A program made the position numbers and the translations under genes. Positions 1-10,614 of a stretch of 64,000 bases of DNA are shown here, in pieces. Position 1 is the stretch's first letter. Each line of letters starts with the position of its first letter. Origin of the DNA: Camillea tinctor (taxonomy: Eukaryota; Ascomycota; Sordariomycetes; Xylariales; Xylariaceae). The DNA lies in contig MU394083.1 in the NCBI GenBank assembly GCA_022578605.1, positions 1-64,000 on the forward strand. Reading direction: 5' to 3'. The notes under the pieces were generated by a model. It had not been told where the DNA came from, ran no database searches, and was given only the letters and a program-made list of their open reading frames with translations.

Positions 1-3000
1 TAACTAATTAAAATAATAAATGTAAGTAACATTAAAAAACGCACATATAAATATTGCTATTAAATTAAACTTTTTTATAATAAACTTTTTTTATATTTAA
101 AAAAGTGCTATAAAGCTTAAAATATTAATTTAAATAAAATTAAGTTTAATATAAAAGTAAAAATTTTTAAATAAGCTTATAATGTAATAAAAAAAGTTTT
201 TTAAAAAATTAAAAAGGCCTTTTTTATAAAAAGCTTAAAAAAATTTTTACTTTTTAATTATATATATTTGCGCGTAAAAGTTTAAATAGCGCTAAATTTT
301 AAAAACTTCAAAATTTATTTAAATTTTAATATAAAATAAACTTTAATTAAAAAATCTTTTTTAAATACTTTTAATTATATTGTAAAAAAATGTTAAAGAA
401 AAGTTAAAAGTATTAAAAAAAAAAAAGTTTATTGTTTTAAATAAGTAATTTTTATATTGTATATGCTTAAAATAAAAAAAAACAATAAAAAAATTTTAAT
501 AAAATTTATTAAATAAAAATAAGTTTTAAAAAATAACTTTAAACTTAACGTATTTTTAAAAAACAATTTTTTAAAGCTTTATAAAGTAAACATTTTTTAT
601 TTAATAAGCGTTATAATATTTAATATTTTAAATAAATAATAAGTACTATTTAAAATTAAGTTTAAATTTTAACTATATAATTAAAAAGTAATTTTAGTTT
701 AAAAAGTAATATTATTTTTTAAATAAATAACTGTAATATTAATTTATTATATATTTTTATTAAATAATAAAAGCTTTATGTTTAAAGTTTATTATAAATT
801 AGCTATTAGCGCGATTGTTAGCTTAATTATTTTATTATTTATAATTGTTAAAAATAATATTAACGAAAATTAAATTATTAATAAAAGTATTAAAATGAGA
901 TTTATTTAAAAATGTATAAATAATAGTTACTTTATTGCGTTATAAATTAAATATATAAAAGCTTTAACTTTAACTATAAAATTAACTTATATTTTTATTA
1001 TTATAATAGTTATTAAAGTGTTTTATATAAAAAAAATAAATATACTTAATATAATAAACTAATTAAAAGTAATAAAGCTTAATATATAGTTTTTTATTAT
1101 ATTTATAATTACGGTTTTTATTATAAACTTTATTTTAAATAATATTAAAATAGATATTATTTACGCTATAAAAAAACCGTGTTTTTAAACGAAAACGCTA
1201 TTAATAAATGCTATTTATAATATAATATAAAGTATTAAAAAAAAGCAAAACATTAATAACAAATTAAAAATCTTTAAGCGTATATTTATACTTAAAATTA
1301 AAAAACCAAATAATGTTTTAAAAATTAAAACCGATTTAAAACATTACGTATATAATAAAAACCCTAAATTTATATAAGAAATTATAAGTGTAATTAATAA
1401 ATTTTTTAACGTTTAAAAAAACAAAGAACTAATTGATTTTTTTAAAGATTAATAAATAAAAATCTTTTTAATTAAAAGTTAATAAAATAAAAAGCTTAAC
1501 AGTTAACTATATTTTTTTAATTAAAAAAATCGTAAAAAGTTAAATAAATAGTTTAACTTATTATATAGCTAAAAACAAATAAAATAAGTAAATAAATTAA
1601 GCTTTTTTACTTACTTTATTTTTATAGCTTAAAAAATAATTAATAAATAGTTATATAAACATTTAGTAATTAATTTAAAAGCGTTTAACTTTTTAACAGT
1701 TTTTAATAATTACTTACTTTTTTTATAAAGAAAAATTATTAATGCGTTTAAAAAAGAAAAATATATAACTATAATAAATGCTATTAAATTTTTTTACTAG
1801 TTTTTTATATATTTAAAATATTAAAATAAATTAATAATAGTTAACTTAAAAAAATTAAAAAAATATAAAGTTATTATAATAAGATTTTAAAATTTATTAA
1901 CTTATATTTAAAAATTTATAAATAAACTTTTACTTAACTATAAATACTATTATAAAGCTTTTATTAATAATATTATTATTTTTTTTAATATTAAAGAAAA
2001 ATACTTTAAGCATTTATATACTATACTTAATTTTTTTTAAAAAAAAAAAGTCTTTATATCACCTAAAAAAACGTTTTTTATATATTTATTTATTACTTTA
2101 TTAAGCTTTAAAATAAATACTTTTAAACTTTTTACGATAAAAAATAAACTTAAAGCATTTTATAAGCTAGCTTTTCTTAAATAATTAAAAAAGTTAAAAT
2201 AGTATTTAAATGCTTTTAAATTTTTTAAAAGCTTTATTCCCTATTACGCACAATTAGCAAAACTATTATAAAAAAAAAAAATAGTTTTTTTTATAGCTAG
2301 ACATAAAAAAAAAAAGCTCCTTACAAATAATAAAAAAAAAAAAATAGCTTATATTAAGTTTATATATTATAAGCCTACTTTAATAAAACTTAAATTGTTT
2401 AAAAGTTTTTAAAACATAATATATTAAAATTTAATAATTTATTATTATAATTTTAATAAAACTTTATTTATATAGATAAACAATTTAATTTATAAAGGAT
2501 TTAAAATTATGCTTTTTTATATTAAAAATAACTACAAATAAGTACCTAAAACTTCCATTTTAAGATTAATAGTCCAACTAATAATGTTTTTAAGTAAATA
2601 TTTTTTATAAGCCGAAATTAAGTATGGATTATTAAAATTAAAAATAGCTTGCGTTACTTAAGCCGCTAAAAAACTACATACTATAATTAAAGCAAATTGT
2701 TTATTAATAGTAATTTTTATTAACTATTTTATAACTAAAAGTATTTTAAACTAAATATTACTTAATACTACGTTAACGAATAAATTTAACATAAAGCTAA
2801 TAAACGTTTTTATTTACTTTTTTCGTTATAAGTTTTAAGTTTATTATTTTTTTAAACGTTTTAATTATATCTTTAACGCTTTAAGCAAATTGCATATAAT
2901 TAACAACAAATATAATGCAAAAAATGCATTAAAAAGAATTAATAAAAAGCTTATTTTTAATTAAGTATATATAATTAAGGCTAATAAGGCTATTATAAAT

Positions 3001-4870
3001 AAAAATATAATAATAAAGTTTATTAAAAAATATATAAACAATTTAAAATATTAAAACATAATTATTGCATTAAAAAAAAGTTTTAACAAAAACGTTAAAT
3101 TTTTTTTAAAGCTTAACTACTTTTTTAACATTTGCAAAAAACTTTTATATAACATTAATTAATAAAAAAATAATTGTTTTTATATATCTAAATTTATAAT
3201 TAAAAAAGTTTTAATATTAACCTATAATAATAAATACTATTTTAATGTAAACAAAATAATAAAAAAATTAAAAAAGTACGTTATTTAAAAAAAAATAAAG
3301 TTAATTAAGTAGTATATTAAATATTATCCAGCTTATAAGCTTTATTATATAAGCTAAAATAAACTATTTAAAAATTATTAACTAATTAAACTAAGTAATT
3401 TTAAACTAATAAAAACAATTGCAATCGATTTTATAATTAAACTTTTTTTAGTTCTTTTTATAAGCACCTTATAGTAATTATTAAGATTAAAAAAGTATAA
3501 GTTATACTTTAATGCTTTAATAATAAGTATTTATGCTATATTAAAGCAATTTTTACTTATATTTAAAAATACGCGCTATATAGCAAAAAATTAAGTAAAA
3601 GCATTAATATAATAATTGTTATTATTTAATTAAAAAATATTTAATAAAATTATTTTAAATTAAAACTGTAAATTTACTTTAAAATTTTAAAAAAAAATAT
3701 AAAAAGTGCTTAAAGCATAACTTTTAATAACAATAACTTATTATTTTTAAGCAAATAAATTATTTAAAAAAAAAAATTAAACGGTTAAAATAACTATTAA
3801 GTATTATTATTTTAAAAATTTAAAAAGTAATTAAATAAAACTACTACTTAAACTATAGTAAAATTTAAACGTAGTATATTTAAAAACAATTTAATTATTT
3901 CTTTATAAACAACTTTTCAATTATTATTTGCTAAAACTTAATAACGTTTTAATTAAAAATAATACGAAATTTTAACTATTTAAAAAAATATAATACTTAA
4001 AAAAACATTTACGTAAAAATATAAAATTAGCAATAAACTTTGTTACTATTAAAACTAAGTAAATTTATAATTAAAAATACTATTTAATTAAATTTAATAA
4101 AAAAAATTAAATTTACTTAAAGTTATATTAAAGATATTATTTACTTAAAAAGCTAACTTAAAAATTTTTTTAATAACGCGCAAGTTTATAAAAGATTAAA
4201 AAAAAAGTAAAACGATTAATATATAAATTAAAATTACTTAAAACCATAAAAATTTACCTAGTAGTTTTAATTGCCTAACTATTTAAAAAACTTAATAAAG
4301 AAAATTTTTTTTATTAAATAGCACTACTTCTTAAACCAATTAAAAACAATTAAAAAAACCTCGAAAAAGCGAAAAAATCTTTTAAAATTAAAACTATTGT
4401 AAAATATTAAGTAAATTGAAGAAATTTTAAGTATTTAATAAAATAAAAAAGCTATAGCTATAAAAATAATTAATAAAAGTTAAAATAGCAATTAAAAAAT
4501 GCTAAAAAACTAATAAAAAAATATTAAAAGCGTTAACTAAAAAGAAAACCTACATTGCTACAAAAAAAAAAAATATTTAAGCTAAAAAAAGATTACAGTT
4601 AACTTCTTAAAAAAAGTTAAAATAAGAGTTTACTAGTTAAAAATAAACAGCTATAAAAAAAACTATAAAAGAAGCTTAAAAAAGTTTAAAATAATGTTTA
4701 ATAAAAGTATTAAGGTTTTTTATTATAGCTAGCATTTAATGCAATTACTATATATTAAAAAATACATAGTACTTTACATAAATAAAATAAAATAAAAATT
4801 AGTATTAATACTAGTAAATAAAATAAAAAAATAGCAATATTTAATGTGCAGCGCAGTTGTACATTTAATG
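1..4870 (+). mobile_element. RIP-destroyed Ty3/gypsy chromovirus (partial, left end outside window)
   Basis: Extremely AT-rich DNA full of TAA/TAG/TTAA, as left by repeat-induced point mutation. Conceptual plus-strand translation, reading through stops, still shows retroelement parts in the expected order. At about 1990-2290 there is reverse-transcriptase-like sequence (a KHLYTILNFF stretch, then ISPKKTFF, later SFIPYYAQLAKLL). At about 4150-4320 there is an integrase tail (LLKTIKIYLVVLIA). At about 4384-4510 there is a chromodomain (NFKYLIK-stop-KSYSY, then QLKNAKKLIKKY), where the stop sits at the usual Trp codon, as expected for TGG changed to TAA/TGA. The chromodomain at the 3' end of integrase identifies a chromovirus. 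No ORF survives, so the copy cannot move by itself. The composition changes sharply at about 4870-4930. Terminal repeats could not be delimited. Confidence 0.85.
4384..4510 (+). pseudogene. Chromodomain remnant of the gypsy integrase
   Basis: In one plus-strand frame the RIP-altered sequence follows the chromodomain consensus: an I-V-K-Y start, the core NFKYLIK-stop-K-SYSY, two asparagines, two stops where TWE is expected, then the NAKKLIKKY helix. The stops fall at the positions of conserved tryptophans, which G-to-A changes turn into stop codons. In living elements this domain directs integration to methylated chromatin; here it is dead. The assignment rests on pattern resemblance seen by eye. 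Confidence 0.75.
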
Positions 4871-4965
4871 TTGCACTTTTTCATTTTTTTATATACTTAT
4901 AATACTACTTTATACTGCCACATTTTGCATTAATAACACTGGGCTGGTGGTACTATGTTCGTTGA

Positions 4966-5211
4966 GATCTTAAAGGAGAAGAAATTGAGGAAGCTGCTAT
5001 TCTCGCGGGTGCTACACTTTCAACTTTCAAGTCTTTTCGAGTCAGACAGGAGCGAAAATATGCAGTTTCCGTCCTTCCGACTACTCCGTCCTTTATGTCA
5101 GATGGATAGGTTGAACAAGAGGTTAATGGTGTGACATCAACAACTCCTGATTCGCAATTACCATTTAATGGACCCTATGAGAAGCTCCCCGAAGGAAAAT
5201 ACGAAGATTGA
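4966..5211 (+). pseudogene. Unidentified ORF remnant beside the retroelement
   Basis: A plus-strand frame from 4966 runs 47 codons to a TAG at 5107, then continues 33 codons to a TGA at 5209-5211. Its composition is protein-like, not random: one stretch reads GEEIEEAAILAGATLSTFKS, and the end reads PYEKLPEGKYED. There is no start codon and a TGA lies directly upstream, so this looks like the 3' end of a gene truncated at the retroelement edge, with one nonsense mutation. I do not recognise the family. A short unrecognised intron around 5107 is an alternative. Confidence 0.35.
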
Positions 5212-5804
5212 TGTCCCTCATAGGAGAATAACTTTACCTCAGTTAATAGACATATGTCTTTCATCAATATTGCTCTAGGTCAGTGCTGACTCATCAGTTT
5301 GGGCACTACGGTATCGTGTAAAGGATCTTTGGAAAGGAGTTCGAATAGCTCACATTGGACTTCGAACATCATTCCTTCGAATGCCATATATCACTGGGAC
5401 TTTTCGAATGTTGATGTTGTGACGAGCCCTCCTGGGTGTGGCAGTGTGGGTCCAGATAGGTCACGTGCTGGGTTGTCTTGACTTTAAGGTAGACTTTCCA
5501 AAAAGGCGGGGAAGGGATTGATGTGGGGAAACGCCACAATACGGAGTACCCTTTCCGGCTCAGCCACAGCACCCAACCCAACCAGCCAAACTTAGAGAGA
5601 GCCAAAGCTCCTTTAACGCCGAGACAGGCCTGAGGTTATCAACATAACCTCGCTCTACTTTACTGGTGATGATTTTGGCAGAAGAGTAACCGAAGCTGTC
5701 GGGATATACTGCATATATCTTATTCGATTTTATTCTTTGACTCTTGGGATCCTCGTGCTTCACATGGCCGTTTATCTCAGGAGTTTGGTCTACATTAGGG
5801 AGAT
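5212..5804. other. Intergenic: upstream region of the Zn2Cys6 regulator
   Basis: About 590 bp of normal composition between the ORF remnant and the regulator start. Short ORFs on both strands here lack recognisable motifs and have no supporting signals. It presumably contains the regulator promoter; I see no clear TATA box or operator. Confidence 0.5.
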
Positions 5805-7909
5805 ATGTCGATGAATAAACGCGTCTGCGACCGATGCATCCGGTTTGTGCCTAGTCTCCACCCCCTATTCACGACGTTATGTCATTCTGTAGATCCAGAA
5901 TACAGAAGCTAACTTGTAACTTATATGATAGTAAAAAAGTCAAGTGTGAAGCATATGTCTCTAAGCCCTCCTGGGTTTCACGTGCTAACAAATATGGATA
6001 GGCGATTTGAAACGCCCTCACTGTACACGATGTTCTGAAGTGGGATTTTCATGCACATATTCAACAGAAAGGCGGAAACCCGGCCCGGTTCGTGGCTCGC
6101 GCCGTCAAAAACATGCGGGTCGGGTGGGTGAGACAGGGCAATGTAATAGCCCCGGCTCGCCGCAGAATAACCACGATGGATCGGAGGATTTAGACCTGGT
6201 ACAGCCACCCGGGGATACCTTGGTCGCTCAGATCCCCGCTTCACAAACCTCGGCAGAAGCCGTCCTCACTGACTTCAACCAACTTGACTTCGGCTTCTCT
6301 CCATATGTATCCATCGATACACGCCAAGACAGTCAACCTAGATATCCGGGGTATAACTTAGAGCTCCATCAGGAGAGACAGCTGTAAGTTGAATTCGCCA
6401 ACCCTCTATCATTAGCATATCCAATCTGCTGACTGGTTCGCGAAGCCTGATACATTTCTTTGAAGAAGTGCATTCTGCAATACCGTTGTTTCAAGAGGAG
6501 AAGTTCTTGAAACGTTACGATACTGGCCTTGTACATCCTGGTTTGGTCTTGACGCTAGTCACTATCACTGCTAAATTATTAAGCCCAATTAGTTATTGGA
6601 GAAGCGAAGACATTGACAAATGCATAGACGCACTACTAAAAACAACTTCTGACCACGATGCATCGAACACTCGCATCAGCCTGGACGAGTTTGAACGAGA
6701 TTGTATCCTTCTCTATTACGAATTTCACCAGTACCCAGGTTCCTCATCCTGGATGAAAATTAATGGGCTCACACGTCGTGCTCAGCTTATGGGACTGAAC
6801 CATATAGAGAATCCCGAGCTATGCTCGGCATTTGACATTGCATCAACAACTGAAGATGAAATTGAGGACTGGAGAAGCTTATTCTGGTGCATCTATGCTC
6901 TAGACTGCTACTCAAACGTCACATGTGGCGCGCCCTTCATGATAGACTTGGATAGTATCAACACGGCGTTGATCAGAAGGTCAATCACTGATGACGCAGA
7001 TGTTCCATCGTCGATGCCAAAGATATATTTACCTGACAATGTGGATCAACTCTGGAAAACGGTGCAAGATATTTTGTCAAACGGCTGTGCAGTTGATTAC
7101 AATATCCATATGGTTACTACCACCATGCTACGACAGACTGGAAAGGTTCTACGACTCAGGACCGAAGGCAAGAATTTGGCATACCAAGTCCCAGCTCTCA
7201 AAAATATCCTCGCCACCATACGACTCTCGCTACCACCTCGTTATTGCAATCCTTCGCGCAATGTTCTGAAGGATGAATCAAGCTCCGATCACCATTTCCG
7301 CCTCACTAATATCTTGCACCTACATATGGCCCGGTATATCCTTATCATGCCACGAGATATGATCACAAATGAAGCAGAGTGGATGGAGAACTGGCAACAG
7401 GCTCTTGAAGCGTGTCAAGATATTGTAGGGGTTGTTGAACACTGGCATAATCACTTTTCGCCTCGCGTCGATCCTGCCATATGTTTCATCGCTTATTCGG
7501 CCCTCATTATGCTCGATCTACACCGCCGAAGTGTGATAGCCTCCGCGTCTCCGTTATTGGCTAGCCTTGATCGAGGTATAAAAGTGCTACTGCTTTTCCT
7601 AGAACACTTTGCCAACATGTGGGCTGTGCCGAAGTTACTCATCCGTGAGTATCATCCCTGCTGCAAGTCACGGTGTGCTCAGTCGCTAACTAGATGTCAG
7701 AACAATTCAAGAAGCACCAGTCAGACATTCCGCTAACATATATTGACATCGACCGCTTCCTAAACCAGTTTAAGACCCCTCTTCACCCTAAGACTTTGGA
7801 AGCGACCACTGCCCTAAACCGAGGTAATATGGCACATCTAGCAGCTTTCGACTCGGCTGTCTGCTTTCCCGATACATGGTCTTTTGATATAGTAGACTAC
7901 GATATCTGA
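5805..7909 (+). CDS. Zn2Cys6 fungal transcription factor with fungal_trans middle domain
   Basis: Predicted nuclear, pathway-specific transcriptional regulator. Exons 5805-5842, 5932-5945, 6002-6383, 6446-7644 and 7701-7909 join in phase to 613 aa. The zinc cluster is split by two introns: Cys8, Cys11, Cys18, Cys25, Cys28 and Cys35 give C-x2-C-x6-C-x6-C-x2-C-x6-C, the canonical binuclear cluster. Cys18 is itself split (T|GC) across intron 2. Branch sites GCTAAC precede the acceptors at 5931 and 6001. After a basic linker (KPGPVRGSRR) comes the fungal-specific middle homology domain, with the typical start LIHFFEEVH and the motif WRSLFWCIYALDCYSN, then a CGAPF segment about as in XlnR-like regulators. 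Length is normal for the family. Its target genes are unknown; the neighbouring gene is an unrelated small CxxC protein. The start at 5805 or the in-frame ATG at 5811 are both possible. Confidence 0.85.
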
Positions 7910-10605
7910 GGTGTACATCCTATCTTAATTCTCGACTCTTCGTACCAAAATCGACTTCAAGTAGAATGATATGTAATCTGATATTTTCACAAGTTACCTA
8001 GCATACGGAGCACATTATTGCATTTAAATGGACAAAAATAAAAATTCAATACGAATCAAAATTTTATGAGCCAACAACTGTAGTAAAATGAAAATCAAGA
8101 GATGATTAAACGATGTAGCGTAGTAAGGCTTATATTAACAGACTATGGCCGGTGATATTTGCATTCCTATGGTCAAATACTGTTTAGGCCTAAGTTGGGA
8201 CCCGTATGCACTATTCGCGTAGTTTATGAACAAGTCCCTTCCACCCTGAAGACTTCTTCTCGCTCGCCTCCTTGGCCTCCTTGGCATGCTGAATGTCGTA
8301 CCGACAATATTGACACGAGTGGCTATATTCTCTTGTTCTGGTGATGAAGAAAATCTCCGATCTTAGCGATCTCCTGCAGACAGCACAAATCTTGTACTTT
8401 TCGACTTGAGGGACCATATTAACCATTGATTTGGGTGAGTATTAACTGTTTTTTCTTGGGTGCTTCTCTGTTGTGTGCAGTGGTGATATGAAGATGGGAA
8501 CGCTGCTGGAAAATATGCCCTGGATGTAGGTATAGGATGAAGTTATACACACACCGAGTCGGCTCTGGTTGCAAGGGTAGCGGGGAGGTATAAAGAGATT
8601 ATAGCCATGCTTTGTGCTGATTTAACTATTCTCTGGTGAACAATAGGGTCTCATATTTAGCAATAGGCAAACCAGTGAGCATTCCTTTGTCTAATAATGG
8701 ATGCAGCAACTGTTGGAATATGGGGTTACCACCCCACTCTACGGTACTACACTACTATCATATGTACATATATATCGGGCTTCCGCCCTCCTCATAGACT
8801 CTCTCCTGGACTAATACACTTCATTCTTTCCCTCACCTATCGTCTCACTCCAATAGCAACTAGTTGCCTCAAACCAATTACACCATAATAAACCCTAAGC
8901 CTCACAATGGACCACTGTCTAGGTATTGTTACCCGATTATGTATTACATGTGTTATCCCCTTCTAAAACGCAACAATGCATCACCCGCAATAAAGAAGTC
9001 TTTTTAAATGAGTAAAATAATGGTTTTCATAGTGAAAGAGATAGGCGATTCATATATCGTCCTAGAAAAGAAGTCTTACTAATTACTCTGCAATTGTTTA
9101 GTCTCAAAGACTAAAAGATGAGCGATGAATCCATTCGAGCGTTTGCTATCTAGATCCTTCGAGCATTATTCGTCTATAGTCTTCTAAGCTAGGGATAACA
9201 AGAACACCATTAAACCTCTCCTCAGCTGTATGAGGCTGTGAGAGCCTGGAGACTACTTTCTGTCTATGGCTCTTAACGATGATACCTGACTATTAATTAA
9301 AGTGAGGCTAGAAACGCATATATGTGAAAGTAACGAGTTAATCTTAATTAACCTACATAATACAACCTTATTCTTCTTTTTTTGTTTCTTCGAAACAATA
9401 GCGTACAAGCAGCAACTGTATAATTTCTGGATATTTCGACTCTGTCTCACTGGTAAACTTGACTGAATTGAGCTCTTCGAAACTGATGAGATTGTCTGCC
9501 ACCACGTGACGCTTTCTATAATCCCATGATATACGATCAGACATGCAATCTTCCTATATCTTTTTTCATTGTCACGGAGAGGCTGTGCCCTGACACAGTA
9601 GCCCACAGTCAGAATCCTTTCTGACCAATGAGGTCAAAATCGTATATGATAATTTTAGAGCCTACATACGAGCGTTACATCTAGTCTGGAGGTTGAATAG
9701 CCTTGCAAGGCATTAATTGGATCTGGCCTGCATTCAATAAGTGTAAAAACATGGTTCGGACGTCTGTTGCATTATACTTATTTTCTTATTTCCCCCTTAA
9801 AATTACGTTTAACCCATCTATAATAGTAGTGTCACGATGTAAGCCCTAATATGGAGGAATACGTTATTGTTGTTGAGCGAGGGACCAAACTACCGAGGTG
9901 ACCGCGCAGAGCAACGCGGCTTATCTATATACAAACTGTTTTCTAGACTAAGTTCAGCTGTTCAGCTCCTCACAGGTGGGCAATTCTAATCAGTATATTC
10001 CTCCACTTTCGTTGCCCGTTTAACTTTTCGAAGCCCTAGTACATATCACAAGTTGCCAAGGAGATAGACGCGGGGCTTTTTCATCATCTTTCAGCTTACT
10101 ATATTCTATAATGATCTGAGTATAATCTGTAACACACACCCAAAAAAAGACGAGGAATGGGGTAACCGTTCGTTGGATCATGGATTTGCTGCTCAACCTC
10201 GGCATTATGTACATAAATCTGGGCCTCCGCTTATCTACTAGACTCTCTGCTGGATCAATAAATTTAATCCTATTCCCTCACCATCCCCTCATGTCATCAT
10301 TGAACTGTATTATACAACTCTTGTAGCCGACAATTCAGGACGATTCACAAAATCTGCCATCTCAAATGCAATAGCCTATTTTTTGATAAGTACCTAGCGC
10401 GACCAACTCAGCCTGGAGCAGCGGAAAGGGCAGTGCTATTTGAAAGTCAAACCAACATTGACGTTTAAAAGAGCAGGTTGGCCATTAGCGATTATATCAA
10501 CCCTCTTCATTTCAGCCTAACCATCTCCAGCTTTAGCATCGACAAACCCAATATTCCCAAAATTGCAAACTTACAGAAATGTTTATTCTCGCCGTCGTAG
10601 TTTGA
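7910..10605. other. Gene-poor intergenic with a degenerate direct duplication
   Basis: Apart from the small minus-strand ORF at 8211-8426 I see no gene in this 2.7 kb. Roughly 8710-8850 and 10150-10295 are divergent copies of one another: a GGAATxGGGGTxACC start, then GTACATA-T-TCGGGC/CTGGGC, CCTCCGC or TTCCGCC, AGACTCTCTSCTGGA and CCCTCACC. The second copy lies just upstream of the NLR start and so belongs to its promoter region. An ORF at 9253-9606 on the minus strand has biased composition and no motif and is not called. Confidence 0.5.
8211..8426 (-). CDS. Small CxxC...CxxC zinc-ribbon-like hypothetical protein
   Basis: A 71-codon minus-strand ORF with the pattern CAVC, 26 residues, then CQYC, i.e. 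two CxxC pairs able to bind one zinc ion as a ribbon or knuckle. The remainder is rich in Lys, Arg and Glu, with a charged helical segment (AKEAKEASEKKSSG). An alternative start lies three codons downstream. No second exon or family could be identified. The regular codons and paired cysteines favour a real gene over chance, but it could be the fragment of a larger protein. Function unknown. Confidence 0.45.
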   Translation of the reverse strand: MVNMVPQVEKYKICAVCRRSLRSEIFFITRTREYSHSCQYCRYDIQHAKEAKEASEKKSSGWKGLVHKLRE

Positions 10606-10614
10606 ATGTGCATT

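Noticed and set aside
5369..5763. Minus-strand ORFs at 5369-5605 and 5560-5763
   Set aside because: Overlapping, motif-free and in the upstream region of the regulator; most likely chance frames.
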